Source: JBFKAV01 sp041621405 (GTDB lineage: Bacteria > Pseudomonadota > Alphaproteobacteria > Rhodobacterales > Rhodobacteraceae). Taken from it: a DNA stretch of 64,000 bases. Position numbers and translations under genes: made by a program. Of the stretch, positions 18,624 through 28,908 are shown piece after piece. How positions within the stretch are numbered: position 1 is the first letter of the stretch; each line of letters starts with the position of its first letter. Location: NCBI GenBank assembly GCA_041621405.1, contig JBFKAV010000001.1:29965-93964 (forward strand). The letters are read 5' to 3'. The notes under the pieces were generated by a model. It had not been told where the DNA came from. It saw only the letters and a list, made by a program, of their open reading frames with translations, and made no database searches.

Positions 18624-19711
18624 CGCGGGAGGATGCGAACCGGCGGCTCCTGGTGGCCGCTCAGTCGGGCGACCTCCTCGGGGCGGAGCGGGCGCTCGAC
18701 CACGGCGCCGATCCCGAGGCGGTGGGACCGACCGGTTGGACGGCGCTCCTGGGCGCGGTCTCGATGGGCGACTTGCCGATGGTGCGGCTGCTCCTCGACC
18801 GGGGCGCCGACGCCAGCCGCGAAGTGACGCTGCCGCCCCCCGGAGAGGCGGCGATCCGGCAGATCGAGGCCGAGCTCGGCGCGCCGCTGGCGGAGGCCGG
18901 GCGGGAGGCCCTGATGGGCGCGCCGGTGATGAGCGCGGCCTCGGAATGCACCGACCCCGAGATCGCGCGGCTGCTCCTCGAGCACGGCGCGTCGGCCATG
19001 GCATTCGAGCGCGACATGCTGCGCATTCTGACCGGCGCCGACCAGATCGCGCCGGTCGCGCTCACCGCGGCGGTGTTCGCCGCCGGCCGCGCCGCACGCT
19101 TTGGCCGCACAAATCCGGAGCCGGCGATGGAGCCGTTCTGGCAGGAGCAGATCCGGACCTTCGCCGACGGCTATTCCGGCGGCCGGCAGCCGTTTCTCAG
19201 GGGCGAGGCGGTCTACGAACCGCCGCCGGTCTGGTCTTTCGACCGCTTCGGGCAAAGCGTCACGCGCCTGCCGGACGGGCGCTGGGTGCTGATCGCCGGC
19301 GAGCACGAGGATTACTACGACCCGGATTTCTGCATCTACAACGACGTCACTGTGCTCGACGGCGAGGGCGGGCTGGCGCATTTCCTCTACCCGCGCGAGG
19401 TCTTCCCGCCGACCGACTTCCACTCGGCCACGCTTCTCGGCGACGCGATCCTCCTGATCGGCAGTCTTGGTTACACGGAGGATCGCCGCGAGGGCGAGAC
19501 GCAAGTGTTGCGTCTGTCGCTTGACGACTTCTCGATCGCGCCGGTTGCGACCGGCGGCGACAATCCGGGCTGGATCAACCGGCACCGGGCGGTGCTCGAG
19601 GGCGGGAGGATCCTGGTGTCGGGCGGCAGGGTGGAGCCGGGCTTCCGCAACCTCGAGGGGCGCTGGGCGCTCGATCTGGAAGGCTGGCGCTGGTCGCGCC
19701 TGGAGGACTGA
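18620..19711 (+). CDS. Ankyrin-repeat protein with kelch-like C-terminal half
   Basis: A 363-residue soluble protein starting with the ATGA overlap on the antiporter stop. Residues about 1-125 hold ankyrin repeats (LLVAAQSGDLLGAERALDHG, GWTALLGAVSMGDLPMVRLL, and a third ending in EIARLLLEHGAS). The second half, about residues 185-363, shows three kelch-like blades, each with a hydrophobic strand ending in a glycine pair: VTRLPDGRWVLIAGEHEDYY, ATLLGDAILLIGSLGYTED and AVLEGGRILVSGGRVEPG. No signal peptide or membrane span, so it is a probable protein-interaction scaffold. The combination and the coupling to an ion antiporter are unusual. A role in controlling the antiporter is speculation. Confidence 0.82.
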   Translation: MTREDANRRLLVAAQSGDLLGAERALDHGADPEAVGPTGWTALLGAVSMGDLPMVRLLLDRGADASREVTLPPPGEAAIRQIEAELGAPLAEAGREALMGAPVMSAASECTDPEIARLLLEHGASAMAFERDMLRILTGADQIAPVALTAAVFAAGRAARFGRTNPEPAMEPFWQEQIRTFADGYSGGRQPFLRGEAVYEPPPVWSFDRFGQSVTRLPDGRWVLIAGEHEDYYDPDFCIYNDVTVLDGEGGLAHFLYPREVFPPTDFHSATLLGDAILLIGSLGYTEDRREGETQVLRLSLDDFSIAPVATGGDNPGWINRHRAVLEGGRILVSGGRVEPGFRNLEGRWALDLEGWRWSRLED

Positions 19712-19712
19712 G

Positions 19713-20693
19713 ATGGACCAAACCCTCGCCCCGATCGCCGCCTTCGACATCCGCGCCGACGGCAGCGCGGTGCCGGTCGCCGAGCCATGGCCCGCCGTCG
19801 CGCCGGGCGCGGGGGCGGCCTGGCGCTGGCTGCACTGCGACCGCACCGCGCCGAGCTTTGCCGCCTGGGCGGCGGAGCACCTGCCGGCGCCGGTCCGGGC
19901 GGCCCTCCTTGCCGCCGAGACCCGGCCCCGGGCCGAGGCGATGGACGGCGGCATCCTGGTCACGCTGCGCGGCATCAACTTCAACCCCGGCGCCGAGAGC
20001 GAGGACATGGTCTCGGTCCGGCTCTGGGCGACGGCGGAGTTCGTGGTCACCTCGCGCTTCCGCCGCATCTTCGCGGTGGACGAGATCCGCGCCGAGATCA
20101 CCTCGGGCGCGGCGCCGGCGACCCCGGCGGCTTTCACCACGCGGCTGGCGGCGATGCTGACGGCGAAGATCGAGGCGATCAGCGCGGCCCGCGAGGAGGC
20201 GACCGACGAGGTCGAGGAGGAGCTGCTCGACGAGATGCCCGACGCGGCCGGCACGGGCGAGCGCCAGGTCAGCCGGCTTTCGCGCTCGATCATCAAGCTC
20301 CGGCGCCACATCGCGCCGCAGCGCGAGGCCCTGGCGCGCCTCGCCGGGCTCGATGTGCCGCTCCTCGGGCCGCCCGAACGCTACGAGCTGCGCGAGGTGG
20401 CGCACCGCACCCTCCGCGTGGTCGAGGAACTCGACGCCACCCGCGACCGGCTGGCCTCGCTCAGAAGCCACATCGACAGCGTCCATGCCGGCCGCATCGG
20501 GCGGCAGGGGTTCGTGCTCTCGGTGGTGGCGGCGATCTTCCTGCCGCTCGGCTTCCTGACCGGGCTCTTCGGCGTCAACGTGGCCGGCATGCCGGGGACC
20601 GCTGCGCCCTGGGCCTTCGCGGCACTGAGCGCCGCGATGGTCGGGATCGGGGTTGCGCTCTGGCTCGTCTTCCGCTGGCTCCGCTGGTTCTGA
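19713..20693 (+). CDS. CorA-superfamily divalent cation transporter, ZntB-like
   Basis: A 326-residue protein with a large N-terminal cytoplasmic domain and two C-terminal membrane spans. The pore signature after the first span is LFGVNVAGMPG: a GVN rather than GMN motif, as in ZntB zinc transporters. The charged helix before the membrane (SLRSHIDSVHAGRIGRQG) and the short basic end (FRWLRWF) match ZntB. It begins one base after the ankyrin gene stop, making antiporter, ankyrin protein and this gene one operon. Zn2+ uptake or efflux direction cannot be told; ZntB of enterics is thought to be proton-coupled importer. Confidence 0.9.
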   Translation: MDQTLAPIAAFDIRADGSAVPVAEPWPAVAPGAGAAWRWLHCDRTAPSFAAWAAEHLPAPVRAALLAAETRPRAEAMDGGILVTLRGINFNPGAESEDMVSVRLWATAEFVVTSRFRRIFAVDEIRAEITSGAAPATPAAFTTRLAAMLTAKIEAISAAREEATDEVEEELLDEMPDAAGTGERQVSRLSRSIIKLRRHIAPQREALARLAGLDVPLLGPPERYELREVAHRTLRVVEELDATRDRLASLRSHIDSVHAGRIGRQGFVLSVVAAIFLPLGFLTGLFGVNVAGMPGTAAPWAFAALSAAMVGIGVALWLVFRWLRWF

Positions 20694-20696
20694 GCT

Positions 20697-20724
20697 GGGC
20701 GCGCCGATCCGGCGCCCGGGGCTT
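20697..20724 (+). terminator. Possible terminator after the ZntB-like gene
   Basis: GGGCGC (20697-20702) pairs with GCGCCC (20712-20717) around a 9-base loop, followed by GGGGCTTTT. The T-run is short (four) and set back by GGGGC, so this is a weak intrinsic terminator at best, placed where one would be expected between the cation-transport operon and the Fur-family gene. Confidence 0.3.
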
Positions 20725-20772
20725 TTCGGAGCGGCCGAAAGCGGCTAAATCCCGGGGTCTGGGGAGGGAGGC

Positions 20773-21186
20773 ATGAGCGACACGATCCTGGAGCGCTGCG
20801 AGGCCAAGGGCCTCAGGATGACTGGCCAGCGCCGGGTGATCGCGCAGGTGCTGCAGGACTCCGAAGACCACCCCGACGTCGAGGAGCTTTACGCCCGCGC
20901 CACCGCGCTCGACCCGAAGATCTCGCTCGCCACCGTCTACCGCACGGTCAAGCTCTTCGACGAGGTGGGGATCCTCGACCGGGTGGAATTCGGCGACGGC
21001 CGCGCCCGCTACGAGGATGCCGAGCGCGAGCACCACGACCACCTGATCGACATGGCGACCGGCGAGGTGATCGAGTTCGTCGACCCCGAGATCGAGGCGC
21101 TGCAGGAAAAGATCGCCCGCCGCCTCGGCTTTCGCCTCAAGGGCCACAAGCTCGAGCTCTACGGCGTGAAGCTGAACAAGGGCTGA
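20773..21186 (+). CDS. Fur-family metalloregulator (Fur/Mur type)
   Basis: A 137-residue Fur-family repressor. The winged helix is in residues 1-80, with the recognition region ISLATVYRTVKLFDEVGIL. The dimerisation/metal domain has the HHDHLI motif (residue about 91 on) and FVDPEIEALQEKIARRLGF. The only cysteine is near the N-terminus (ERCEAKG): both CxxC pairs that hold structural zinc in enteric Fur are absent. In Rhodobacteraceae and rhizobia this type often acts as Mur, a manganese-responsive repressor of Mn uptake, so Mn2+ or Fe2+ sensing is likely. Its position behind a ZntB-like gene may or may not be meaningful. Confidence 0.9.
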   Translation: MSDTILERCEAKGLRMTGQRRVIAQVLQDSEDHPDVEELYARATALDPKISLATVYRTVKLFDEVGILDRVEFGDGRARYEDAEREHHDHLIDMATGEVIEFVDPEIEALQEKIARRLGFRLKGHKLELYGVKLNKG

Positions 21187-21193
21187 CGGCCGG

Positions 21194-22093
21194 TTGGACA
21201 ATTTCCGGGCGAGCCTCCTGATGGCCGGGTCGATGGGGCTCTTCGCGCTCGAGGACGCGGTGATCAAGCGCGCCTCGGCCGAGCTGGGCGTGGGGCAGAT
21301 CCTGTGGATGCTGGGGGCGGCGGGCTTCCTGGTTCTGGCGGCGATTGCACGCTGGCGCGGCGTGGCGGTCCTCACGCGGCGGCTCGCCGCGCCGGCGGTG
21401 CTGATCCGCAACTTCGCCGAGCTCTTCGGCACGATCGGCTTCGTCACCGCGCTGTCGCTGATCCCGATCTCGACGGCCTCGGTGATCCTGCAGGCCTCGC
21501 CGCTGGTGGTGACCATGGGTGCGGCGCTCGTCTTCGGCGAGCGGGTGGGCTGGCGCCGCTGGACCGCGATTCTCGTCGGCCTCGCCGGAGTCATCGTGAT
21601 CCTGAGGCCAGGGCTGGCGGGGTTCGACGCCAACGCGCTTTGGGCCGTCCTCGGCGTCGTCGGGCTTTCGCTGCGCGACCTCTCGACCCGGCGGGTGCCG
21701 GCCGAGGTGACGACGCTGCAGCTCTCGGCCTGGGCCTTCGCCGCGGTCGGGCTGGCGGGACTCCTGCTGTCCTTTGGCCCCGGCGCCGCCGTCGCGGTTC
21801 CCTCGCCGCGGACGGCGGCCGAACTCGCCTTCGGCCTCGGCTTCGGCCTCGTCGCCTATGCCGCCTTGACCGTGGCGGTCCGGATCGGCGATCTCTCCGT
21901 CGTGGCGCCGTTCCGCTACACGCGGATCGTGTTCGCGCTTGCCCTCGGCTTCCTGCTCTTCGCCGAACGGCCCGACGGCCCGATGCTCGTCGGCGCCGCG
22001 CTGATCGTGGGCTCGGGGCTCTACACGCTTCTCCGCGAGGCGCGGCTTCGCCGCGGGCGCGCCCCTTCCCCTGCGGCAGGCGCACCGCTATAG
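21194..22093 (+). CDS. EamA-family (DMT) transporter
   Basis: A 299-residue ten-span exporter with two EamA repeats (first ending LAGVIVILRPG, second ending LIVGSGLYTLLREARLR). I start at the TTG at 21194, seven bases after the fur stop, because it gives DNFRASLLMAGSMGLFALED, the N-terminus of this family, with no room for a longer one; the next ATG (21221) would cut into the first span. Close spacing suggests it is co-transcribed with the Fur-family gene. Substrate unknown. The C-terminus after the last span is a short basic tail. Confidence 0.86.
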   Translation: MDNFRASLLMAGSMGLFALEDAVIKRASAELGVGQILWMLGAAGFLVLAAIARWRGVAVLTRRLAAPAVLIRNFAELFGTIGFVTALSLIPISTASVILQASPLVVTMGAALVFGERVGWRRWTAILVGLAGVIVILRPGLAGFDANALWAVLGVVGLSLRDLSTRRVPAEVTTLQLSAWAFAAVGLAGLLLSFGPGAAVAVPSPRTAAELAFGLGFGLVAYAALTVAVRIGDLSVVAPFRYTRIVFALALGFLLFAERPDGPMLVGAALIVGSGLYTLLREARLRRGRAPSPAAGAPL

Positions 22094-23413
<1,320 letters not shown>

Positions 23414-23428
23414 GGCTCCGCACCCCCG

Positions 23429-23569
23429 CTAGTTCCAGAACTTGATCCACTCGATCAGGTCGACGCCCTTCTTCAGCACGAACAGCGTCGCGCCCCAGCC
23501 CTGGTAGAGATCGAGGCAGATGGCGCCGACGACCGTCAGGAACATGACGAGGGCGATGCGGTCGGTCAT
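23429..23569 (-). CDS. Small single-span membrane protein (46 residues)
   Basis: Starting at ATG 23569 (GGAAGG ribosome site 5 bases upstream on the minus strand), this gives MTDRIALVMFLTVVGAICLD as one membrane span, followed by a short amphipathic segment and the ending LIEWIKFWN. The form TDRIA, span, GRxVDLIEWxxFW recurs in small proteins next to housekeeping genes in Rhodobacteraceae, as far as I recall, but none has a known function. It converges on enolase with a 15-base gap, so the coding call rests on the ribosome site and composition rather than on size. Confidence 0.65.
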   Translation of the reverse strand: MTDRIALVMFLTVVGAICLDLYQGWGATLFVLKKGVDLIEWIKFWN

Positions 23570-23648
23570 GGCCAGCCTTCCTGCGGGCGCGCTCCGGGGC
23601 GGCGAGCCTAGCCCTGCTCGCACCGGTGGAAAAGCCCGAGCCTAAGCC

Positions 23649-24200
23649 CTAGCCCCTTACCGAGACGTTGACAGCGAAGGCGCCCTTCTCGCCGTCCATC
23701 AGGCTGAACTCCACCTCCGACTGGAGGTCGAGCTTCTCCCAGTCCTCGCGCACCACGCTGTCGCGCTGGAAATACACCTCCGCGCCCCCGGCCATGCGGA
23801 TGAAGCCGTAGCCCTCGTCGGGAAAGAGCCGCACCACCGTGCCGTAGCGGCTCTCGGGATGCGACTTCACGTGCACGCCGTCGAGCTTGCGAACATGGTC
23901 CTCAAGCTGGCGGCGGGCGGCGTCGAAGGCATCGCGCACGGCGACATTGAGCTCCACATGCGCCCTCTGGTCGCCCGGCTTGCGGTTCACGATCACCACG
24001 CCGCCCGGCACCTCCATCTCGACCGCGACCTGGAAGATGTGGCCCTTGCGACCCTTGGCGGTGGTCTTCTCCACCGTCACCCGGCACGAGGTGATGCGGT
24101 CGTGGAAGCGCTCGAGGCGCTCGAGCTTCTCGCGTATGATCGCATCGATGGCGGGCGAGGCGTCGAGGCCGCGATAGGTGATCTGCGGGGCGGTTTCCAT
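23649..24200 (-). CDS. Ribosome hibernation factor (HPF/RaiA) fused to a cold-shock-type domain
   Basis: A 183-residue protein in two parts. Residues 1-105 are an HPF/RaiA domain (ITYRGLDASPAIDAIIREKL, then RFHDRITSCRVTVEK and DAFDAARRQLEDHVRK), which docks on the 30S decoding region and silences ribosomes in stress. Residues about 118-183 form a cold-shock-like OB fold: YGTVVRLFPDEGYGFIRMA corresponds to the RNP1 K-G-F-G-F-I pattern and VYFQRDSVV to RNP2-like VFVHxS. This differs from long HPF, whose C-terminal domain dimerises ribosomes, so it should block translation without the standard 100S dimer contacts. ATG 24200 is preceded by GGAGGG. Confidence 0.86.
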   Translation of the reverse strand: METAPQITYRGLDASPAIDAIIREKLERLERFHDRITSCRVTVEKTTAKGRKGHIFQVAVEMEVPGGVVIVNRKPGDQRAHVELNVAVRDAFDAARRQLEDHVRKLDGVHVKSHPESRYGTVVRLFPDEGYGFIRMAGGAEVYFQRDSVVREDWEKLDLQSEVEFSLMDGEKGAFAVNVSVRG

Positions 24201-24352
24201 GGGCTCCCTCCGGGCTGGGCCAGGGCATGAGCGTCGGGCGGCCGGGGCACAAGCTCAATGACATGTATCAAGGCGCCCGGCTGACCTGCGTCAATGCGGG
24301 GCCCGCGCCGGCGTGCTTGGCTTGCCGCGATCGCGAACGGGAGGTGACGCCG

Positions 24353-24778
24353 ATGAGTGCGCTGGGACTGAGGATCATCGACGAGGCGGTTCAGGCCATG
24401 AACACCTGGCTCAACGAGCTCGACGGCCGGGTCGGCTGGGCGGACAAGAACCGGGCCTACCGGCTTCTGCGGGCGGTCCTGCACGAGGTCCGCGACCATC
24501 TTTCGCCCGACGAGGCGGCGCAGCTAGGCGCGCAGCTGCCGACGCTGATCCGGGGCGTCTACTACGAGGGCTGGAAGCCGGCGAAGACGCCGGTGAAGGA
24601 GCGCAGCCGCGAAGGCTTCGTCGCCCGGGTGCAGAAGCACTTCCAAGGCGACCCGATGGGCGACGCCGACATCGCGATCCGCTCGGTGTTCTGGCTGCTC
24701 GACCGGCACGTCTCGGAAGGCGAGATGAAGGACGTGCGCGAGACCTTCAAGCTCGAGATCCGCGAACTCTTCGACTGA
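24353..24778 (+). CDS. DUF2267 protein
   Basis: A 141-residue soluble alpha-helical protein. The ATG at 24353 follows GGGAGGTGA by 6 bases. DUF2267 features are clear: ALGLRIIDEAVQAMNTWLNE, GWADKNRAYRLLRAVLHEVR and LGAQLPTLIRGVYYEGWKP, a helical repeat of about 60 residues present twice. The family is linked to stress and to phycocyanin-like all-alpha folds, with no known activity. It lies between the hibernation factor (divergent) and the DUF808 membrane protein (same direction, 71 bases), a grouping that suggests a general-stress locus. Confidence 0.87.
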   Translation: MSALGLRIIDEAVQAMNTWLNELDGRVGWADKNRAYRLLRAVLHEVRDHLSPDEAAQLGAQLPTLIRGVYYEGWKPAKTPVKERSREGFVARVQKHFQGDPMGDADIAIRSVFWLLDRHVSEGEMKDVRETFKLEIRELFD

Positions 24779-24849
24779 CGCCTCCGGCGGGTTGCGGTCG
24801 CGGCACGTGACGTTACCCTGCAGCCCGGATCGGGGCAGGGTGAAGCGGT

Positions 24850-25815
24850 ATGAGCGGACTATTGGCACTTCTCGACGACGTTGCGGCGCTGGCCAAGCTT
24901 GCCGCGTCCCAGGTCGACGACATCGCCGCCCAGGCGGCCAAGGCCGGGGCCAAGGCGGCCGGCGCGGTGATCGACGACGCCGCGGTGACGCCGAAATACC
25001 TCACCGGCTTCGAGCCGCGCCGCGAATTGCCCATCGTCGGGCGCATCGCGCTCGGCTCGGTCCGCAACAAGCTCCTGATCCTCCTCCCGGCGGGTCTGGC
25101 GCTGTCGGCCTTCGCGCCCTGGGCGATCGCGCCGCTCCTGATGCTGGGCGGGGCCTACCTGTGCTTCGAGGGCGCCGAGAAGATCTGGCACGCGCTGTTT
25201 CCCAACGAGCATACCTGGGACCATGCCGAACACCCCGAGGGCGATCCGGCGCACCTGGAGGAGACCAGGGTCGCCGGCGCGATCAAGACCGACTTCATCC
25301 TCTCGGCCGAGATCATGACCATCGCGCTCGCCGCGATCCCGCCAAGCTCGTTCTGGATGGTGGCGGCGACGCTGGCGGTCGTCGCGGTCGGCATCACCGC
25401 GGTGGTCTACGGCGGCGTGGCGCTGATCGTGAAGATGGACGATATCGGGCTCATGATGAGCCTGCACGGCCGCCTGAGACCGACCCGCGCCCTGGGCCGC
25501 GGCATCGTGCATGCCATGCCGGGATTCCTGAAGGCGCTGACGGTGGTGGGCACCGCGGCGATGCTGTGGGTCGGCGGCCAGATCGTGGTGCACGGGGCAG
25601 GCGAGCTCGGCTGGCACTGGCCCTACGACACCATCCACCACGTCGTCGAGGCGGCGGTCCACGGCATCTCCGGTCCGGGGCAGGGGGCGCTGGAATGGCT
25701 GCTGACGGCAACGCTGGACGGGCTCTTCGGCCTCGCGCTGGGCGTGCTGCTGATCCCGCTGGCGACGCGGGTCATGGGGCCGCTCTGGCAGGCCGCTTTC
25801 AAGGGCAGGGCCTGA
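24850..25815 (+). CDS. DUF808 membrane protein (YedI-like)
   Basis: A 321-residue inner-membrane protein of the DUF808/YedI family. The N-terminus is diagnostic: LLALLDDVAALAKLAASQVD followed by an alanine-rich amphipathic helix, GAVIDDAAVTPKYLTGFEP and RELPIVGRIALGSVRNKLLI. Roughly six to eight spans follow, with a middle cytoplasmic block KTDFILSAEIMTIALAAIP and the ending LATRVMGPLWQAAFKG. Function is unknown in all organisms as far as I know. It converges with the transketolase gene. Confidence 0.9.
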   Translation: MSGLLALLDDVAALAKLAASQVDDIAAQAAKAGAKAAGAVIDDAAVTPKYLTGFEPRRELPIVGRIALGSVRNKLLILLPAGLALSAFAPWAIAPLLMLGGAYLCFEGAEKIWHALFPNEHTWDHAEHPEGDPAHLEETRVAGAIKTDFILSAEIMTIALAAIPPSSFWMVAATLAVVAVGITAVVYGGVALIVKMDDIGLMMSLHGRLRPTRALGRGIVHAMPGFLKALTVVGTAAMLWVGGQIVVHGAGELGWHWPYDTIHHVVEAAVHGISGPGQGALEWLLTATLDGLFGLALGVLLIPLATRVMGPLWQAAFKGRA

Positions 25816-25873
25816 GCGGCGCGCCCTTCGCCGGGTCGGCGGACGATCCGAACCCGGTGCCGTGGTCCGCTGC

Positions 25874-27895
25874 CTAGCCGAGCAGTGCCTTCGCCTTCGC
25901 AGCCACCGCCTCGGCGGTGATGGCGAACTCCTGGTAGAGCCGCTCGGCCGGGGCCGAGGCGCCGAAGCCCGCCATGCCGACGAAGCCCGCCTTGGCCTCG
26001 CGCCCGCGCTCGCCCGAGAGCCAGCGATCCCAACCCTGGGCGACGCCGGCCTCGATGGCCACCCGCACCGGGCCCGCCGGCAGCACCTTCCTGCGGTAGC
26101 GTTCGGACTGTGCCGCGAACAGCTCCCAGGATGGCATCGAGACGACGCGGGTGCCGATCCCCTCGGCCTGAAGCGCCTCGCGCGCCGTGAGCGCGATCTC
26201 CACCTCCGAGCCGGTGGCGATCAGGATCGCCCGCCGCTTGCCCTCGGCCTCGGCCAGCACATAGGCGCCCTGGGCGGTGAGGTTCTTGTTGGTGTGACTG
26301 GTGCGCACCGTGGGCAGGTTCTGCCGGGTCAGCGCCAGCACCGTCGGCCGGTCCTTCGACATGAGCGCCAGTTCCCAGGCCTCGGCGGTCTCCACCGTGT
26401 CGGCGGGGCGCAGCACCACGTAGCCCGGCGTTGCCCGCAGCATCGCCAGGTGCTCGACCGGCTGGTGCGTCGGCCCGTCCTCGCCGAGCCCGATCGAGTC
26501 GTGCGTCAGCACGTAGATGACCGGCTGGCCCATCACCGCCGAAAGCCGCATCGCGCCACGGGCATAGTCGGCAAAGACCAGGAAGGTGCCGCCGTAGGGA
26601 CGTACGCCGCCGTGCAGCACCAGCCCGTTCATCGCCGCCGCCATGCCGTGCTCGCGGATGCCGTAGTAGATGTAGCGGCCCTTCCGGTTCTCGGCGTTGA
26701 AGACGCCTAGGTCGGCGGTCTTGGTATTGTTCGAGCCGGTGAGGTCGGCCGAGCCGCCGATCATCTCCGGCGCGATCGGGTTCAGGACCTCGAGCACCAT
26801 CTCCGAGGATTTCCGCGTGGCGACCTTGGGCCTGACCTCGCTCACCTGGCGCTTCAGCGCCCGGATCGTCGCGGCCAGTTTCTTCGGCGGCTCGCCGGCG
26901 ACGCGGCGCTCGAACTCGCCGCGGCGGTTGGCCGACAGCGCGGCGAGACGCCCCTCCCAGGCCTCGCGCTCATGCTTCCCGCGGGCGCCGACCTCGGCCC
27001 AGGCCCGACGGATCTCGTCGGGGATCTCGAAGGGCCCGTGCGGCCAGTTGTAGATCTCGCGCACCGCGGCGATCTCTTCGGGCCCGAGCGGCGAGCCGTG
27101 GGCCGAGGCCGTGTCCTGCTTCTTCGGGCTGCCGAAGCCGATATGGCTGGCGCAGTCGATCATCACCGGGCCCGAGGCCGAACGCGCCGCCGTCAGCGCG
27201 CGGTCGATGTCCTCAGGGTCGTGGCCGTTGCAGTGCAGGACCTCCCAGCCCGCGGCCTTGAACCGGGCGCGCTGATCGGTGCGGTCCGACAAGGACACCT
27301 TGCCGTCGATCGAGATGCCGTTGTTGTCCCAGAGCACCGCGAGGTGCTTCAGCCGCTGCATCCCGGCCAGCCCGATCGCCTCGTGGCTCACGCCTTCCAT
27401 CAGGCAGCCGTCGCCGGCGATCACCCAGGTGCGGTGGTCGGCGATCTTGGCGCCGAAGTCGGCGCGCATCCGCTCCTCGGCGATGGCCATGCCGACGGCG
27501 TTGGCGAGCCCCTGGCCGAGCGGGCCGGTGGTGGTCTCGATCCCGGCGGCGTGGCCGTATTCGGGATGGCCCGCGGTCTTGGAGCCCCATTGGCGGAAGT
27601 TCTTCAACTCGTCGAGCGTCATCCCAGGGTAGCCGGTCAGGTGCAGAAGCCCGTAGAGCAGCATCGAGCCGTGCCCGGCCGACAGCACGAAGCGGTCGCG
27701 ATCGGGCCAGTCGGGCTGTGAGGCGTCGAATTTCAGGTGGTTCGAGAACAGCACGGTCGCCACGTCGGCCATCCCCATCGGCATTCCGGGATGGCCCGAA
27801 TTGGCGGCCTGCACCGCGTCGATGGCGAGCATTCTGAGCGCGGCGGCCTTGGCCCAGTGGTCTGGATGGGTCTGGCGGAGGCTGGGGATGTCCAC
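25874..27895 (-). CDS. tkt: Transketolase
   Basis: A 673-residue thiamine-diphosphate enzyme moving two-carbon units in the pentose phosphate and Calvin pathways. I start at the GTG at 27895: it sits behind AAGGAAGAAGGA and gives the normal N-terminus ([20 protein letters not shown]); no nearer ATG exists. Motifs: [36 protein letters not shown], the ThDP fold [15 protein letters not shown], the active-site HGSPLG, and the pyrimidine-side [18 protein letters not shown]. Length is normal. There are no Calvin-cycle genes in the window, so this is probably the housekeeping copy. Confidence 0.96.
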   Translation of the reverse strand: MDIPSLRQTHPDHWAKAAALRMLAIDAVQAANSGHPGMPMGMADVATVLFSNHLKFDASQPDWPDRDRFVLSAGHGSMLLYGLLHLTGYPGMTLDELKNFRQWGSKTAGHPEYGHAAGIETTTGPLGQGLANAVGMAIAEERMRADFGAKIADHRTWVIAGDGCLMEGVSHEAIGLAGMQRLKHLAVLWDNNGISIDGKVSLSDRTDQRARFKAAGWEVLHCNGHDPEDIDRALTAARSASGPVMIDCASHIGFGSPKKQDTASAHGSPLGPEEIAAVREIYNWPHGPFEIPDEIRRAWAEVGARGKHEREAWEGRLAALSANRRGEFERRVAGEPPKKLAATIRALKRQVSEVRPKVATRKSSEMVLEVLNPIAPEMIGGSADLTGSNNTKTADLGVFNAENRKGRYIYYGIREHGMAAAMNGLVLHGGVRPYGGTFLVFADYARGAMRLSAVMGQPVIYVLTHDSIGLGEDGPTHQPVEHLAMLRATPGYVVLRPADTVETAEAWELALMSKDRPTVLALTRQNLPTVRTSHTNKNLTAQGAYVLAEAEGKRRAILIATGSEVEIALTAREALQAEGIGTRVVSMPSWELFAAQSERYRRKVLPAGPVRVAIEAGVAQGWDRWLSGERGREAKAGFVGMAGFGASAPAERLYQEFAITAEAVAAKAKALLG

Positions 27896-28104
27896 GGGGC
27901 CTGGTCCTTCTTCCTTGGCGTCGGTTCTGGGCGGTGATAGCAGCCGCGGCGGCAAGATCAAGCGCGGGCCGTAACGCCTTGAGCCGAAAGGGGGGCGCAT
28001 TTCCCTACCGGCTTGGCTAAACTTCGCGGAATGCCGCGCGGGCTCCGATTCGGGAGGGTGGGCCGGCGCGGTGCGGGAGGGGCCTCTTGGGCAGGGAGGG
28101 ATCG

Positions 28105-28908
28105 ATGGTGGACATCGCCGGGATCGAGGCGCGGCTGACGGCGGCGCTTGAGCGGATCGGCAAGGCGGCGGAGCGGGTTGCCGCGCCCGGCGCCGAGGAG
28201 GCGGCCGACAGGCTTCGCGCCGCGCAAGCCGCGGAGAAGGCGGCGACCGAAGAGGTGGAGCGGCTGCGCACGGCGCTGGCGGCGGAACGGGCGACGACCG
28301 AGGAGGTCGAGGCGCTGCGTACCGAGCTCGAGGCCCAGAAGGCGGCCGCGTCGGAGGCAGAGACACTCAAGAAGGAGGTCGAGGCCCAGAAGGCCGCCGC
28401 CTCGGAGGTGGAGACGCTCAAGAAGGAGCTCGAGGCCCAGAAGGCCGCCGCCTCGGAGGCGGAGGCGCTCAAGAAGGAGCTCGAGGCCCAGAAGGCCGCA
28501 GCGCTCGAGGCGCAGAAAGCCCCGGGCGAGGAGCTGGAGAAGCTGCGCACCGCGCTCGCCGCCGAGAAATCGTCCAACGCCGAACTGACCGAGCGGGTCC
28601 GGGCGATCCGCGAGCGCCAGGAGCAGATGGCCGAGGGCCTGGAGAAGCGGGTGGTCCGGCTGCAGGAGCGGGTCGGCCGGCAGGAGGCCGAGCTCGGCCG
28701 ACTGAGGCGCGCCAACGACGCTCTGCGCGCCAGTGCCGAGGCGATCCGCAAGGCGGTTGCCGAGGGGCCGGTGAGCGGCGAGACGCTGAACCAGGCGATG
28801 GCGGCCGAGCTCGAGGCGACCCGCGCGGCGCAGGCGGCCGATCGCTCCGAGCTCGACGAGATCCTCGCCGAACTGAAGCCCCTGATCGAGGAGAAGGCCG
28901 ATGTCTGA
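28105..28908 (+). CDS. Coiled-coil protein with tandem 17-residue repeats, upstream of zapA
   Basis: A 267-residue, highly charged protein, almost entirely coiled coil from residue 5 to the end. The ATG at 28105 follows AGGGAGG by 5 bases. Residues about 76-136 hold three tandem copies of a 17-residue unit ([17 protein letters not shown] and variants) plus a partial fourth. The C-terminal third ([20 protein letters not shown] onward) is non-repetitive coiled coil. The gene overlaps zapA by 8 bases, so the proteins are made together; a role in cell division as ZapA partner, in the manner of ZapB, is a reasonable inference but untested. I know no named family. Confidence 0.8.
   Translation: MVDIAGIEARLTAALERIGKAAERVAAPGAEEAADRLRAAQAAEKAATEEVERLRTALAAERATTEEVEALRTELEAQKAAASEAETLKKEVEAQKAAASEVETLKKELEAQKAAASEAEALKKELEAQKAAALEAQKAPGEELEKLRTALAAEKSSNAELTERVRAIRERQEQMAEGLEKRVVRLQERVGRQEAELGRLRRANDALRASAEAIRKAVAEGPVSGETLNQAMAAELEATRAAQAADRSELDEILAELKPLIEEKADV
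28330..28512 (+). repeat. In-frame 51-bp tandem repeat within the coiled-coil gene
   Basis: Units at 28330-28380, 28381-28431 and 28432-28482 are 51 bases each, with a partial fourth at 28483-28512. Copies two and three are nearly identical in DNA (differences only near the middle codons), which points to recent duplication by slippage or unequal crossing over. Each unit is exactly 17 codons, so copy-number change would lengthen or shorten the coil without frameshift. Confidence 0.9.
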
